A stretch of DNA of 64,000 nucleotides. Origin: Artocarpus heterophyllus. Taxonomy: Eukaryota > Streptophyta > Magnoliopsida > Rosales > Moraceae. Both the position numbers and the translations under genes were made by a program. The notes under the pieces are model-generated. The model did no database searches, was not told the origin of the DNA, and was given only the letters and a program-made list of their open reading frames with translations. Shown piece by piece: positions 21,900 to 33,665 of the stretch. The stretch spans positions 7,630,235-7,694,234 of the forward strand of contig CM046345.1 in the NCBI GenBank assembly GCA_025403435.1, written 5' to 3'. Within the stretch, counting starts at the first letter, position 1. Each line of letters begins with the position of its first letter.

Positions 21900-22690
21900 T
21901 TACCTCCTGCTCATACTAAAGAACCTACTCCTATTAATGTGGAGGAACAACAACAATCTCAATTGGATGTGCCATTGAGAAGATCCACTAGGGAAAGAAG
22001 AACAACGATTTTGGATGATTATGTCATGTACCTCCAAGAACACGAGTTTGATATGGGACTAGAAGATGATACAATATCTTTTAGTTAAGCTAAACAATAT
22101 GTAAATTCCCACAAATGGATAGAGGCCATGAAAAATGAGATGAAATCAATGAAGAATAATGACATTTGGGTTCTTGTCGATTGCCTAAAGGAGCGAAGCC
22201 AATTGGTAACAAATAGATTTTTAAAGACAAACGGGATTTGAGAGGCAATGACAAAAGGTATAAGGCATCTCTAGTTGCCAAAAGTTTTACTCAAAAGGAA
22301 AGCATTGATTACAAAGAGACTTTTTCTTTGGTTTAATCAAAAGACTCTTTTAGAATCATTATGGCTCTTGTAGCTCATTATAATTTAGAGGTACACTAGA
22401 TAGATGTAAGTTCTACACTTCTTAATGGTGACATTGAAGAAACCATTTACATGGTGAATCAGAGAATTTTAAATCCAAGGCTTCGGAACAATTGGTGTGC
22501 AAATTAAAAAAGTCCATCTATGATTTAAAGCAAGTATCCTGTCAATGGTATCAAAAGTTTAATAAAGTGATCACCTCTTTTGAGCTCAAGGAAACACTAT
22601 TGATCAATGTATTTATCACAAGATCAGTGAGAACAAATTTATTCTTGTGGTGTTATATGTCGATGATATTCTACTCGAACAAGACTTATA
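21900..22690 (+). pseudogene. Ty1/copia reverse-transcriptase fragment
   Basis: Plus-strand reading gives VPLRRSTRERRTTILDDYVM, KWIEAMKNEMKSMKNNDIWV, RYKASLVAKSFTQKESIDYK, DSFRIIMALVAHYNLEVH, STLLNGDIEETIYM, KLKKSIYDLKQVSCQWYQKF and finally a degraded VDDI motif. This is the connector and the first two thirds of a Ty1/copia reverse transcriptase. In-frame stops include Q-to-stop changes (FS*AKQ near 22083, EVH*IDV near 22399). It begins where the gypsy protease ends, in the opposite orientation, and stops near 22690. No gag, integrase or RNase H accompanies it. Confidence 0.85.
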
Positions 22691-23738
22691 TATCAGAAGT
22701 CTCGTAATATAGTATATTATCAAGAATGCAGCTTCAGGTCTATCATAGAATGACGCTAAAGTTAATAATTAAACAGACAACTAATCATGGATTAATTTAT
22801 CTATTATTATTGGAGATTGAAAATATATGTCCATCGAGTCCTAATACTAGCTCACTAATTCCTTTATGATGGATTAAACAAATATAAATTACCATAAGGA
22901 AGACAGAAGTATACACGAGTTGGGCCGTCAGGCCAAATGGGATGCATGGGCCAAAGTCTAAGTTTGGATTGACAGTGGGCACAAGGCACACTATGGAAGA
23001 CGCCACATCTACATATTTTCTAAAGAATTAATTATTTATTAAATCTAGTACCGTCTACGGGTATATTTGATATTTAAAATATATTGTGATGATGTGACAT
23101 GACATTTTCTACAATTATTTTTTTGTGGCATATATTAATCCAAACCTTAATTTTGTAGCATATGTGTAATAAAGCCTATTTTATTTTATTTTGGTATTTT
23201 CGTGATGTGCCAAAATAAAATAAATTACCCTACATTATAAATATAAATAGGTTACGATCTCTAGTCTAAACATAACGTATTATTTTTTTTGCTCATATCC
23301 TATCATTGAGTGAAATGAGGTTTTCTCTCTAAAGAAATGTTTAGACGTCAAAGACTGATAACCCTGTCTCTACTTGACAAATGGATTCATGTATGTCTTT
23401 TTACAAATTTTTTGATGATTTAACATGTGATCCTAGTGTGATGAATAAGATTTCCATCACCTTTCATTTTTCTAACATTTTTAGTTTCAACTTTCAATAT
23501 CAACTCATATCAAAAACAAGAATATTGTATAATTGTACCATATGAAAGATATATTTCAACCAGTGAATTTACATGAAATATCACGTTGAACACAATCATA
23601 AAAATCATTTGCTTTCATGCCCATTTAATGTAAGCCTTGATTTTGTGTATTCAAACCAACCCCACAAAAGATTTTCATTTTTCTAAAAAAAATGTCATTA
23701 AACCCCAAAAATCAATCAATCACCCATTTTTCAGTTCT
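22691..23738. other. Possible degenerate copia LTR and 3' flank of the next gene
   Basis: The part from about 22806 (TTGGAGATTGAAAATATATG) to about 23340 looks like a decayed LTR: a TATA-like TATAAATATAAATAGG near 23236 and a start similar to the TGTTGGAGATTGAA that opens many copia LTRs. No clean terminal repeat or duplicate was found, so this is weak. The remainder is AT-rich flank of the minus-strand gene ending at 23739. Confidence 0.3.
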
Positions 23739-26700
23739 CTACAGAGGTTTCCAAAAAGTGGTTTTTTTGCCTAATCTTGTCAATGGCTTTGACTCTTCAC
23801 TACTTGCAAAAATAGCTTCTAAATCTTCGTACAACGTCCCTTTTGCCTTTGCCTTTGACTTTGAATCAGAAGAGGTGCTCTTACTTGCGCTCCCACTCCT
23901 TTTCGTCCCCCAAATCCGGCTCCATCCAGCTCTACTGCTTGAATGATCAGTTGGAGCTCCTCCACCTCCTTTACTAAAACTAGCCTTTGCCAGCTCTCTC
24001 AACTGTTTCAGCCTCGGTTTTTCAGTTGACCCCGAGCTTTGGCTCGAGCTTTTGAACCCCTCGGAAGACTGATTAGCACTCTGACTTTGTCCCTGCCTAG
24101 GCTGTGAGTATCTGCTCTCTAGTTTTTTGCTCCATTTCTGTGGGATGAACAGGATTATACACCCAATTGAAGCTATTTTAAAGCCTTTTAAGAAAGACTT
24201 CTCTGCAGGGTCCAACAGCATTGTTTGTCTATATATAGCATACCACTCATTGACTATATGTGCTAAACATCCAACCAAGAATAGTGTAACCATAAAGATA
24301 CCAACATTAGTCTCACCCCCAGATGAGAATTCCTCCACCAAAAGTGTTAGACATGTGGCGAATAGCCCTACTTGGCACGAAAGCGAAACTATCTCAACAA
24401 GTTGAACCTTTTTCTTAATGAATGGCCTCTTGAGAACAAGGAAGAAGAGCTGAAAAGAGGTGATAAACAATAGGGTCAATAATGGAGTTTTGGAAGGCCA
24501 ATTCTCCATGTAGAGACCGGCCATGATTCCGAGGCAAACCCGCTTGATAGATTCGAGTAGCGTGTAGTATATTCTCAGCATGCCAAACAGTTTCTGAATG
24601 AAAGGCGCTTCTGCATTTTCTGTCTTATCATCGGAGGCAATGATGCGGTTGCCCTGCTTCTGGGGATTGCCACTAGAAATCTGTGAGAGCATGTATTTTG
24701 GAGGACCTCTTAGGTCTTCAAATATAGGGCCTAAGATGATCAAATAGCTTGAGGAGTTTGTTTGGCTTTTCCATGTCCACTGGCCTCTTTTGCCAGGACC
24801 AAGTGTGACCCGGCCAAGTTCTTGGTACCAATGGAATGTTTGACCTTCTCTATGGACTTCCTTGTACTGAAGTAGCTTCCAAAAAGTGATTCCACATGAG
24901 AGGAAAAGGGACAAGGCTAGCAGCAGAAGCGACATTACCATTAACAACAGAATGCCAACTATAGCCTCTGATGTACCCTTTCCTTCAATCAAGAAAGCAA
25001 GATAAAAAATATAAATGTAAATGACTATGTATTTGAGTTTCGTAATCATTAAAAGAAGACTAATATTCATGAAGAAACTCACGTGATCTAAAAGATTTGA
25101 ATTTTTAAGTTTACACACCAAATGGTGAGTGCTTTGATTTTGCTACTTTAGCACCTGCTACAAAACCTAGTGTTTGTTTGCATTAGTGCAGTATAAATTT
25201 ATCGGTATTTTGCCACAAGGACGCCACCTTTCAACTTTAGCAAATGGGAATTGTGGTCCAATAGCTAATAGACATAATGCTCCATGATTTTTGCATAAAA
25301 ATGCACCTGGAGCTTTTTGATGGTTAGCAAATTGGACTTTTTTGGCTTTTGGGTTCTCGTCATTGATTCAATTAGATTGAAAGGCATTGTAAAATTTAAG
25401 GCCATAAAAGCCAAAATTAAAGTTTGGGGTCTAATTTGTAAATGATAAAATTTAGGGTGCACCAATACAAATTACTCTAAACTTCAGTGTTTTAACTTGA
25501 AGGGAGTAAAGAAGTTAACTAGTGCAAATAGCAGTCTAGTTTAAGTGAAAAGAAAAGACATAATATCTAAGATACCTTTAACCAGGGCTGCAGAAACCTC
25601 TGAGAGACAAGGAAGTGCCAGAATGATGAGAAAAATCTCAAATCTTGGGAAAGTGAGTGCTTTGTAGCCCTTCTGATTCTCACAACTTTTCCTCCTCAAC
25701 TTCATAAAGAGAAGGATCAAGACATGCAGCAGTACTAAACTGCCACCAATCAAAGCTAACCAGAACATGCTTCTATCAAAATTTTTCCATCTGCAGAAAA
25801 GAAAGGAAAACAAAAACCTTTTGAATAACTTTAGTACAATGCATAGGTACACAAAGGTGTTTGTTGTTAGAACATGAAGGAAATTCTGTTATTGAAGTCA
25901 CTTGATTGATATATTTGAGTGCATAATTATTTCATCTGTCTCTAAAATACTTACGTTAAGTTGTGGAGCCTAATTATTGCATTCACACTTATAAATCCGG
26001 TTGTCCTAGTTTTCTTTATAAAAAGAGGGTATCGGATTTTAGGATTATCATTAGAGAGGTTAAAGAAAAATAGAGAGAGTCTAAGAGAGGCGTGAGGCAT
26101 GATTTCTCTTATAATCTTCTTCTTCATCATAATGAATTTCTATAGTGGCTAAAAGTGAACATATCGCTCACAGAGGCGTGTTCTTTCTTGTTCGTTTTTT
26201 TTTCTTCGATTTTATTGCTCTTGATAATATGGATTTAGGGCGTTTAATTCTTAACAACATATAGGCAAGTCAAGCATGTTATAACATAGGGATTTTTGTA
26301 CTTTGTATCAACATACCCATCTGAGTTTTGAGAGTCCAAAAGTACCTCAGCTTCCAGTTTAGTATTTGGGTTCTGCAATAACACAATGGACTCATCAGCA
26401 ACAAAGCTAAACTCAACACTTGAAACAGAAACCAACTAACTATTTGAGAGGTTAACATTTATGACCTCAAAATATAATCTGTATTCCTTTGGATCAAGTG
26501 GCAGACCATATACGGGAGCAGTCATATTTGGATTCTCTTCTTTCAGTTGCAGGCTATGGAAACTTTCTGAATCAAAAATCTTATAAGAGAAAAATGAACT
26601 TGAGCTGGGATAAGGACTTGAACCCACAATTACTGGGTTGCTGTGCCCATTTTCCCATGGGAGATCAAAATAGGGAATACTCCGTCCAATGCCCCGAGCA

Positions 26701-29700
26701 AATTCATAGTACTCGACTGGCAACACCACTGCCAACCATCTTGACAGTGCAAAAACCTGAATATAGCAAGCAATTCTCTGGACAATAATAAAAAAATTAA
26801 ATAAGAATTAGTTTCATTCACAATGGTGGTAAAGAAGTAGCTGTGAGTTCTGAATTGTTTAGAGAAACTACAACATTCATAATTCGATTTAGCCGTTTAA
26901 AGGTATGACTAATAATTAGTTGTGAAAAGTGGTTGCATGTATAGTCTAGCAATAAATCTACATCCGATTTTACCTCGAGGCGTTAAAATCCCCTCACCTC
27001 AAGTTAAAAATCAAATAAATAAATAGTAGTGAGAAATTTTCTCAGATAGGTTAAGTATCATACAAAAAGACATCTTGCAGGATCAGTTGTCAAAGAAGAT
27101 GGTCCTCTAAATGTCCAAAAAGTTTGAAGGCTTGCAGTTGAGAAAGTAAGAATCCCGGCAGCAAGGGACGTTGCCAAAAACGAAGCGGTTACAATTGCAG
27201 AAAACACAGAAGATATCAAAGGTACCGAATCTGTACATATGTTTGAACTTGTCATTAAGTAGGAAAAGAATATAAAGAAAGAAAAACCCCCACGCCAAAA
27301 AGAACTGTGCAAATAATTACTTCTTTAACATTTTAAGTGGAAAAATAAATCCTTACAGTGCCTCACTTTTAGAACATTGGACCCCAGATTTTTGTTTCCG
27401 GCAACATCCCCAGTAACATTTTCCGGAACATTGACAGATACTATATCACCACTTGCTTGTATGTCAATGATGTACATGCTCCTACTTATTTGATGAAAAC
27501 TGGAGAATAGAACACATTGTAATAGGAATTCAGAAAAACTATTATAAAGTGTACATATGAAATTAAACTAAAGTTGCAGGTTTAGACTCGCAATAATTTG
27601 ACATCATCTCAAAGTCGAGGTCTTGAGTATGAATCACCAGTGCCCCAAAATTCAAATACGTATGTTTGTGTATTAAGCAAACAAATATTTGGAAAAGGCA
27701 GAATGCTTATACTGGCCTCTGAACATTCCCTCCTGAGACTGATAATAAAGAAGAGTTGAAACCAAATACGGGTTTCATGAACATTATTGATATGGGAATA
27801 TTGTTTTCTCTTGTCCTCACATCTGATGTGGTGCTCAACTTCACAGCAGCCCTATGGGAATCTTAAGTTCATATCCAAAGTATGTATCAGAATAAAATGA
27901 CGAAATGCTTCTTCTTCTTTTTTTTATCTTTATGTTGCTTCTGAAATCAAAAGTAGCTCTCACCATAAAGGAAAGTTACAGGCGAAACTGGAGAAACCGG
28001 AGTCCGTTGTCTGCTTATTATATGATTTGAGTTGAGGTTCAATGTGACTATGGAAATGCTTGCTAGATTTTCAATCTGTAAGTAAAAAATTGAACAAGCA
28101 CGTGCAATAAGAAAAAGGAGACATAGGCCAAAGAGATACAAGAATAACTAAGCAAAATTAGGAGAATTCTCTAGTAAGATAAGGAAGGGAAAAAAATCTA
28201 TAGGTAGGAACGCTTTTGAATCGTCAAAATGTTATGAAATTCTGTTGAACTGTCATACTTTTCTTAGTTTGATATGCTTTTAATATGATCTACGCAAAAT
28301 TAAGCACATTCAAAACTACGAAACAACTTACCATAAAGCCAAATCTGCGGCTCCCAACGTTCTTTCCACTAATGGGAACAAGTGATCCCAGACTTATATT
28401 CAAAGAACTTAGAATTTCTAGCAGACGAATTAAGGACCGGTTGGGAGAAATATAGATACACTTTGAGGTGATTGTAGTCATTGGTTGCCAACACTCTTCT
28501 AGTTTGACCACTAAGTTGAAGCAGCCTTTCCGGAATATGAATCCTTATGTCCACAAACACATTTCTTCTATCTGCAAAAATAACACCAAAACACAGGCAT
28601 GAACATCGACTCCAATCATGAATTGTGATTTTCAGAACATGGCTTTACATTTTTCTAGAAAATATAAATCACAAATGTAATCCATCTGCAAAAAGAAGCA
28701 GGATATCTTATGAGATATAATGCTAAAACACAAATGATGGTGACAAGTAAGACAGGAATATATTTTGTGCATACAACATGAAGAATGGATATACACCCAC
28801 ATACCGAAATGTACATATAAACTAGAATTTTCTGTTCTTTCAAATCTGTTTCCAGCATTATCAGTGCAGAAGTATTTATCCATCACAAGGACCACTCTTC
28901 CATATTGAATTTGAGATGATAAGCTCACAGCAAGAGAATATTTCAGGTTTTGCTGCAGAACATGTAGTGAAGTTGGTATGACTTGGCCTGGACCATAGAC
29001 TAGCAGCTGCAGGAAAGAAAATACATAATATCAGATTTTAGTTTCATGTTGTTCTCTAACCACTTGCCACAGGATACAAAATTTTTGTATTGGTCTTTTA
29101 GATTATTCAAACGATTGAGCAGAAATCCTTACTGGGAAAAGATATTCCCCATGAAACGTAAAAATTAACAATCACATGTAAAATGCTTAATTATTATCAG
29201 GGTAACTCATTTTTAATCCCTGAGCTATAGGCCAAATCTCAATTTCATTTTCAACTTTTAAAATGTCTCAGGCTGAGTCACCGATCTACCAAATTGTTCC
29301 ACATTGGTCCCATCATCCATCCAACTATTAAAATCTCAATGGAAAAAGCACGACTTCCTTCTTAACTGACACGCCCTAACATGTGAAGTTTTATAATTAA
29401 CTCCCACTAAACTGTGTATGGTCCTCGATTGCATTTTTATTTTTTTATTGAGAATTTAACTGTCAAATAAACGGAAAGACTAATTTGAGATAATTTCATA
29501 GATTGGCAACTCATTCTAAGACGTTCTAAAAGTTAGGAATTAATGTGGGAAACTAAAAATAAGATTTACCCTGATTATTATTATTATTATTATTATTTTG
29601 TTTTTATGGTTGCCTTGCACATTAAGAAGAAGTTTCAAAAACCAGAATGAACAGAACATGGAAAAAAAATATATGTATGTTTGTGTGTGTGTGTGTGTGT

Positions 29701-30775
29701 ATACATAGAAAGGAATTGAATGTCAGTTGGCCACCTACTCACGTTGCAGGCATTTGCAGAGAAACATCTAAAACCTCCTTCACCAATACAAGGCTCACTG
29801 AATGATATATTTACAGAAAATTTAAAGCATTGGTAAAAGGATTAGAGGCAGTGATATATGCTGTTGGGGGAACTGTAATCTGCACCAAAAAAAAAAAAAA
29901 AAGGAGAGAGAGAGGGGGGGTTAAAATTCACTTCAAATACATCTGAACTTGAATGCATATGTTCATTCTAAGTACAATCCACTAGTTTTTAATATGGATG
30001 CAATCAGAAGCATCCTAAAGAATTTGATTACATGAGAATTTAGTAGAAGGTGGGATATAAGGATAAAACACAAACTACTAGGCAAAAATTTCATTACTCT
30101 TCCTAAAAAATTGAGGTCCGGAAATCTCTCTTTCCAAGTTATATGCTAAAGTAAGCTAGAACAATAATTTTTTCGTTTAAGAGAAGTTAGGCCACATTCT
30201 TGTTACTACTCAAGCTGAAGCAGAGCAAAATTGCAAAAAGTTAAGAAATTCAGCATAATGAATGACAGAATTACTCAGAAAGGATAAAGAAAAGAAGGGT
30301 TCTTAACCAATTGTCCAGTTATAGCTAGCACATCCCTCTCCCTGAAGCCCATTGTAACAAACTTCAAATGTGTGTTTCCCATCTTTCAATCTTGAGTATG
30401 AAACCTTTCTATTTTCACATTTTGAGGCAATCCCACCATCTAGCTGCATGCATAGATACATACACAAGAATCAAATTTTGTTTCCCAACGAGAAAAAAAA
30501 AAAAAAAACACACACACACACACACACACACACTCTCAGTACAGCTAGAGTTTAGTGGCATATATTTATACCCTGCAAGTGAAACTACAATTAGAGCAAG
30601 CGTTGAGCTCAAATATGAATGTTGCTGAGCTTCTATGTAAGAATGCATTAGGAATCTTCAAGAACTTGACTGAACCATATTCACAGTGTGCTTTGAAGCA
30701 CAAGAGTGAAAAGGCACAGAAATAAAGAAGAATATGAACCACCCTCCATGAAGTTTTCACTTCAAGCAAACCCAT
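23739..30775 (-). CDS. Large multi-pass membrane protein with Ig-like extracellular half (two frame breaks)
   Basis: Thirteen exons on the minus strand: 30572-30775, 30308-30443, 29743-29872, 28805-29006, 28332-28571, 27964-28075, 27717-27861, 27357-27499, 27064-27230, 26466-26777, 26317-26372, 25576-25790, 23739-24982. Phases join throughout if exon 3 gains one base and exon 5 loses one, giving 1101 aa. Residues 1-31 form a signal peptide (VVHILLYFCAFSLLCFKAHC). A Cys-containing extracellular half follows, with repeated beta-rich units (SEPCIGEGGFRCFSANACN, PISIMFMKPVFGF). Then come about nine TM segments (for example FLATSLAAGIL, MFWLALIGGSLVLLHVL, AIVGILLLMVMSLLLLAL, VGIFMVTLFLVGCLAHIV). 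Conserved loops include HWYQELGRVTLGPGKRGQW and IFEDLRGPPKYMLSQ. The tail of about 150 residues is Ser/Lys/Gly-rich. It resembles an uncharacterised, plant-wide family; I cannot assign a function. An N-terminal Ig-like part plus a multi-TM C-half recalls TRP/polycystin-like channels, but that is speculation. Intron 7 needs a GC donor (27716-27715). Confidence 0.85.
27580..27655 (+). mobile_element. SINE-like fragment in intron 7
   Basis: Contains TCTTGAGTATGAATCACC, close to a pol III B box (GGTTCGANTCC-like), with upstream CTCGCAATAATTTGACATC. No A box is clear, so this is only a fragment. Confidence 0.3.
29198..29574. mobile_element. MITE in intron 3 of the membrane-protein gene
   Basis: Terminal inverted repeats: left ATCAGGGTAACTCATTTTTA, right TAAAAATAAGATTTACCCTG (imperfect inverse). 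The inside is non-coding, with internal complementary segments around CTATTAAAATCTC. It is followed by a (TTA)n run. Confidence 0.6.
30493..30534. repeat. A-run plus (CA)n microsatellite in intron 1
   Basis: About 16 A followed by about 12 CA units. Confidence 0.9.
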
Positions 30776-31384
30776 TTTCAGATTAGCCTTTGAAGTAGTT
30801 TTTTTGTCTTCAGATATCTATAACCAAATCATGAGAGACATTTTTTCGTCTGGGTTTTGCTGTAAAACAATCTTTTTGATATGATTTTGAGAGCTGAGAG
30901 ATTAGAGGAGAAGTTGGAGATAAGAGAGGAGCTTAGAAGTGATGAGTTTTTGGGTGTTTAGTCAGTAGTGCACAGCGAGACTGGCAAATGCAGTGGAAGT
31001 ACCTTCATGGGAAGATGAGAGAGAGAGAGAGATTTTATAATATTTCAGAGAAGACAGAAAGAGACAGGAAAGATGAATCACTGGCGTGAGAGCCAGTTTT
31101 CAGTTTTGTCTTGGCAGTAGAGCCATTGACAGGGCCCGAATAATTGGAAAAAAAAAAATTTGGCTTCTCCACTGTTGTGATACTTTGTTTATAGTATTTT
31201 ATAAATCTCCACGTCAAAAACACAAAATTTAGAATAATTCTATTTTTCTGCTCTGAATTTAGAATAAAGTTTTACCTCTTTTGTTTTGTGTAGCGCATAA
31301 AGCCTAATTGTCTTATTAATTAACATGCAAATACAGAAGAGTTTAAGATTTACGAGGCGTGTGATTCCTTCGTACCAAGATGTT

Positions 31385-31545
31385 TGGCTAAGGGTGATAT
31401 AAACCACAAACTTAATTATAAATAGTATAAAGCTCTTACATGTTGTAGTAAAAAAAGTAAAATTGTTATTAGTGTGAAGCTCTCACATATTATAGTAAAA
31501 ATGGTTCTCATCAATGATTTCCACCACTAACCAAACACAAGAGTA
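31385..31545. mobile_element. Family-A MITE copy
   Basis: Starts TGTTTGGCTAAGGGTGATAT, has two internal AAGCTCT(C/T)ACAT cores, and ends in CACTAACCAAACACA, the inverse of the start. Confidence 0.65.
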
Positions 31546-31558
31546 ATCTTCATACATT

Positions 31559-31683
31559 TAAGGCCCGTTTGGTTCGAGTATTTGAGTAGAGTATTTGAAT
31601 GAAAATTTAAATTTTTGTGAAAAAAATACCGTAGCAAAATAATTCAAACCTTGATTTGAATATTCAACCAAACATACCCTTAA
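31559..31683. mobile_element. Family-B (Tourist-like) MITE copy
   Basis: About 125 bp with TIRs AAGGCCCGTTTGGTTCGAGT and, at the right, TTCAACCAAACATACCCTTA (imperfect inverse), flanked by TTA/TAA. Related to the copy at 57600-57712. Confidence 0.7.
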
Positions 31684-32602
31684 CGTAACAAGTTCGGAGT
31701 AGATGAAACAGTACATGCCTCTTTTTTTTTTTTTCCTTTTTTCGACTTTCTTGCTCTCCATAGCAGAAGATTAGGATGTCAAAATATTTTCACACTTTTT
31801 AGAATCTTATATTTTATTAAATAGGTCAGATGTAGCAAAATTAGCATCTTTGTTTTAATAGATTCTGTCCCAACAAGTGTACATCTTTTGAACAATTAGA
31901 CTTGTTAAAAGGTACGCAATATTTGCTCTTTTTTCTTTTCTGTTCAAGTCTTTTTGGGCTGTAACATGATTTAGATTAGACCAATGAATAAATAACGTAC
32001 CCAAGAATGATGTTTTATTGCACCACTCATGACCAATGTTTGAGAAAGGTCCCCACCATGATTCTCTCCGTTCTTTTCTGAACACGGCTTGTTTTCGGGC
32101 CTGAAATTAATTGTCCTCGGAAAAAAAGAAGAAGAAAATGTTAGATTTTAAAAACTTTTTGAAATAAACATTAGTCTTCAAAAATATTTTAATAAATAAT
32201 AATAAAAAAATTATTGGTAAAAAATTCTATGACAAAAAAAAAATTTTACCTATAAATTTTATCTTTACCTAGTAAATTTTATATTTATTGTTATCTATTA
32301 TAAATATTTTTGAAATCTACTAGTAACTTCAATAAGTTTTAAAAATGTAATATTTACTACAATTTCCAAACAAGAAGAATACATGAAGCTATTAATTGTA
32401 TTAGTGCACCCGGAACTTTATCCTTGGCAACTTGAACACTGGACTTTCAATTTTGACAAATAAAGGCTTAAATTTTAAAATTTATTGTAATTGTAATCCA
32501 ACATCTAACAGACATCAACTAATAGACGAAAATTATTTAAGATTTTTCCACAAGCAGACTCTAAACATTTTGTTAGTTGGAAAATTGGATCCCGTATGTA
32601 TG

Positions 32603-32640
<38 letters not shown>

Positions 32641-32794
32641 TGAAGGTTTTTCTTTTAATCGTGGACTTTAATTGTCGTCCATAAATATACACGTTAGTTA
32701 TTGATTGGACTGTATTGTCAAGGATTATAAAGTTTAAAGTCCTACATATCAAAGTTGAAAGTTGAGAGTGCAACATACAAACACGCATAAATTT

Positions 32795-32962
32795 ACCTTA
32801 TGTTTGGCAAAAGTGGTTCCTATCACTTTTTCAGTTATAAACAATGTAAAGCTCTCACATGCTATAGTAACAATAAAAAAAATTTAAAAAAAAAGCTATA
32901 GTATAAAGCTCTCACATGCTACAATAAAAGTGGTTCTAACCAATGTTCCCACCACACTTTCA
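32795..32962. mobile_element. Family-A MITE copy
   Basis: TGTTTGGCAAAAGTGGTTCC at the left and AAAGTGGTTCTAACCAATG near the right end. Two AAGCTCTCACATGCTA cores are in direct orientation inside. Confidence 0.75.
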
Positions 32963-33534
32963 AAAAAAATGCAGAAGTACAGTTTCCTCAAGTGAAAAAT
33001 AAACTACAAAAACAATAATAATAGAAGAGACAGTTCCACGTGCATGGGCAGGTCCTAAGGGCACAAGACCATGTTTTAGGACACAGTTTTGAGGCTTTGA
33101 GCAAACTATATATCAAACGACCCCACTGGCCTTGCGTTCCAGCTAATGTATAATTTTGTTGCCCAAAATATGGGATACACCTAATGCCTCTCTGTCTAGG
33201 ACATTGTGTTTTCTCTAATAATTCATCAATCTCTATAGTTTTTCACCTTACTTTTAAGTTTGGAACAGTTTCATGATGCATAAATAAACCTACATCTAGG
33301 ACAAAGATATGGAGTGAATCAAGAGATAGTAATTTTGGTATCATAATTTGTTTGTTACGTTGGAATTGAATGACTTGACCATTTTTTGTAGAAACCCATT
33401 TTTGGTAGAAAGAAGTGTAGAAATGTGCGACAAGTCGTAGCTATTTTTTGAGGGCATGACCAAAAAGATCCACACACGTTGAAAAATGTTTGTATTGAAT
33501 TATAATTACTTAGATCAGGAGACGATACATTTCA

Positions 33535-33665
33535 ACTTAACCCCATCAAAAACTGAGAGTATCTCAAATGCTTCCTCATGGTGTTCGAACCTAAGACACT
33601 GTGACCTCCCGATTACCAGACCCCTTGGGAGTAAGTCCAGTGCCATTAAGTGACTTGGCAATTTT
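33535..33665 (-). mobile_element. tRNA-derived SINE candidate
   Basis: Minus-strand reading has an A-box-like GTCACTTAATGGCACT and about 60 bp later a strong B box GGTTCGAACACC, the pol III signals of plant SINE heads. Confidence 0.6.

Larger units (their letters stand above)
13792..21900 (-). mobile_element. Truncated Ty3/gypsy retrotransposon, Tat-type with antisense ORF
   Basis: Element sense is the minus strand. In element order: protease remnant (about 21861 down to 21570), reverse transcriptase (about 21550-20600), RNase H (about 20100-19600) and integrase with C-terminal domain (about 19300-18280). Next come the antisense aORF (plus strand 14820-17382) and the 3' LTR (14433-13792). 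This order, with an extra antisense ORF between integrase and 3' LTR, is the known architecture of the Tat group (Retand/Grande relatives). The 5' LTR, primer-binding site, gag and protease active site are missing: homology stops near 21,900, where a copia fragment in the opposite orientation begins. All coding parts carry stops and frame breaks, so the copy is dead. GC content is visibly higher than in the flanking DNA. Confidence 0.88.

Noticed and set aside
13792..22690. Calling the gypsy-copia block a functional or novel composite transposon
   Set aside because: Both parts are broken by stops and lack a second LTR. A chimera of two dead elements explains everything seen.
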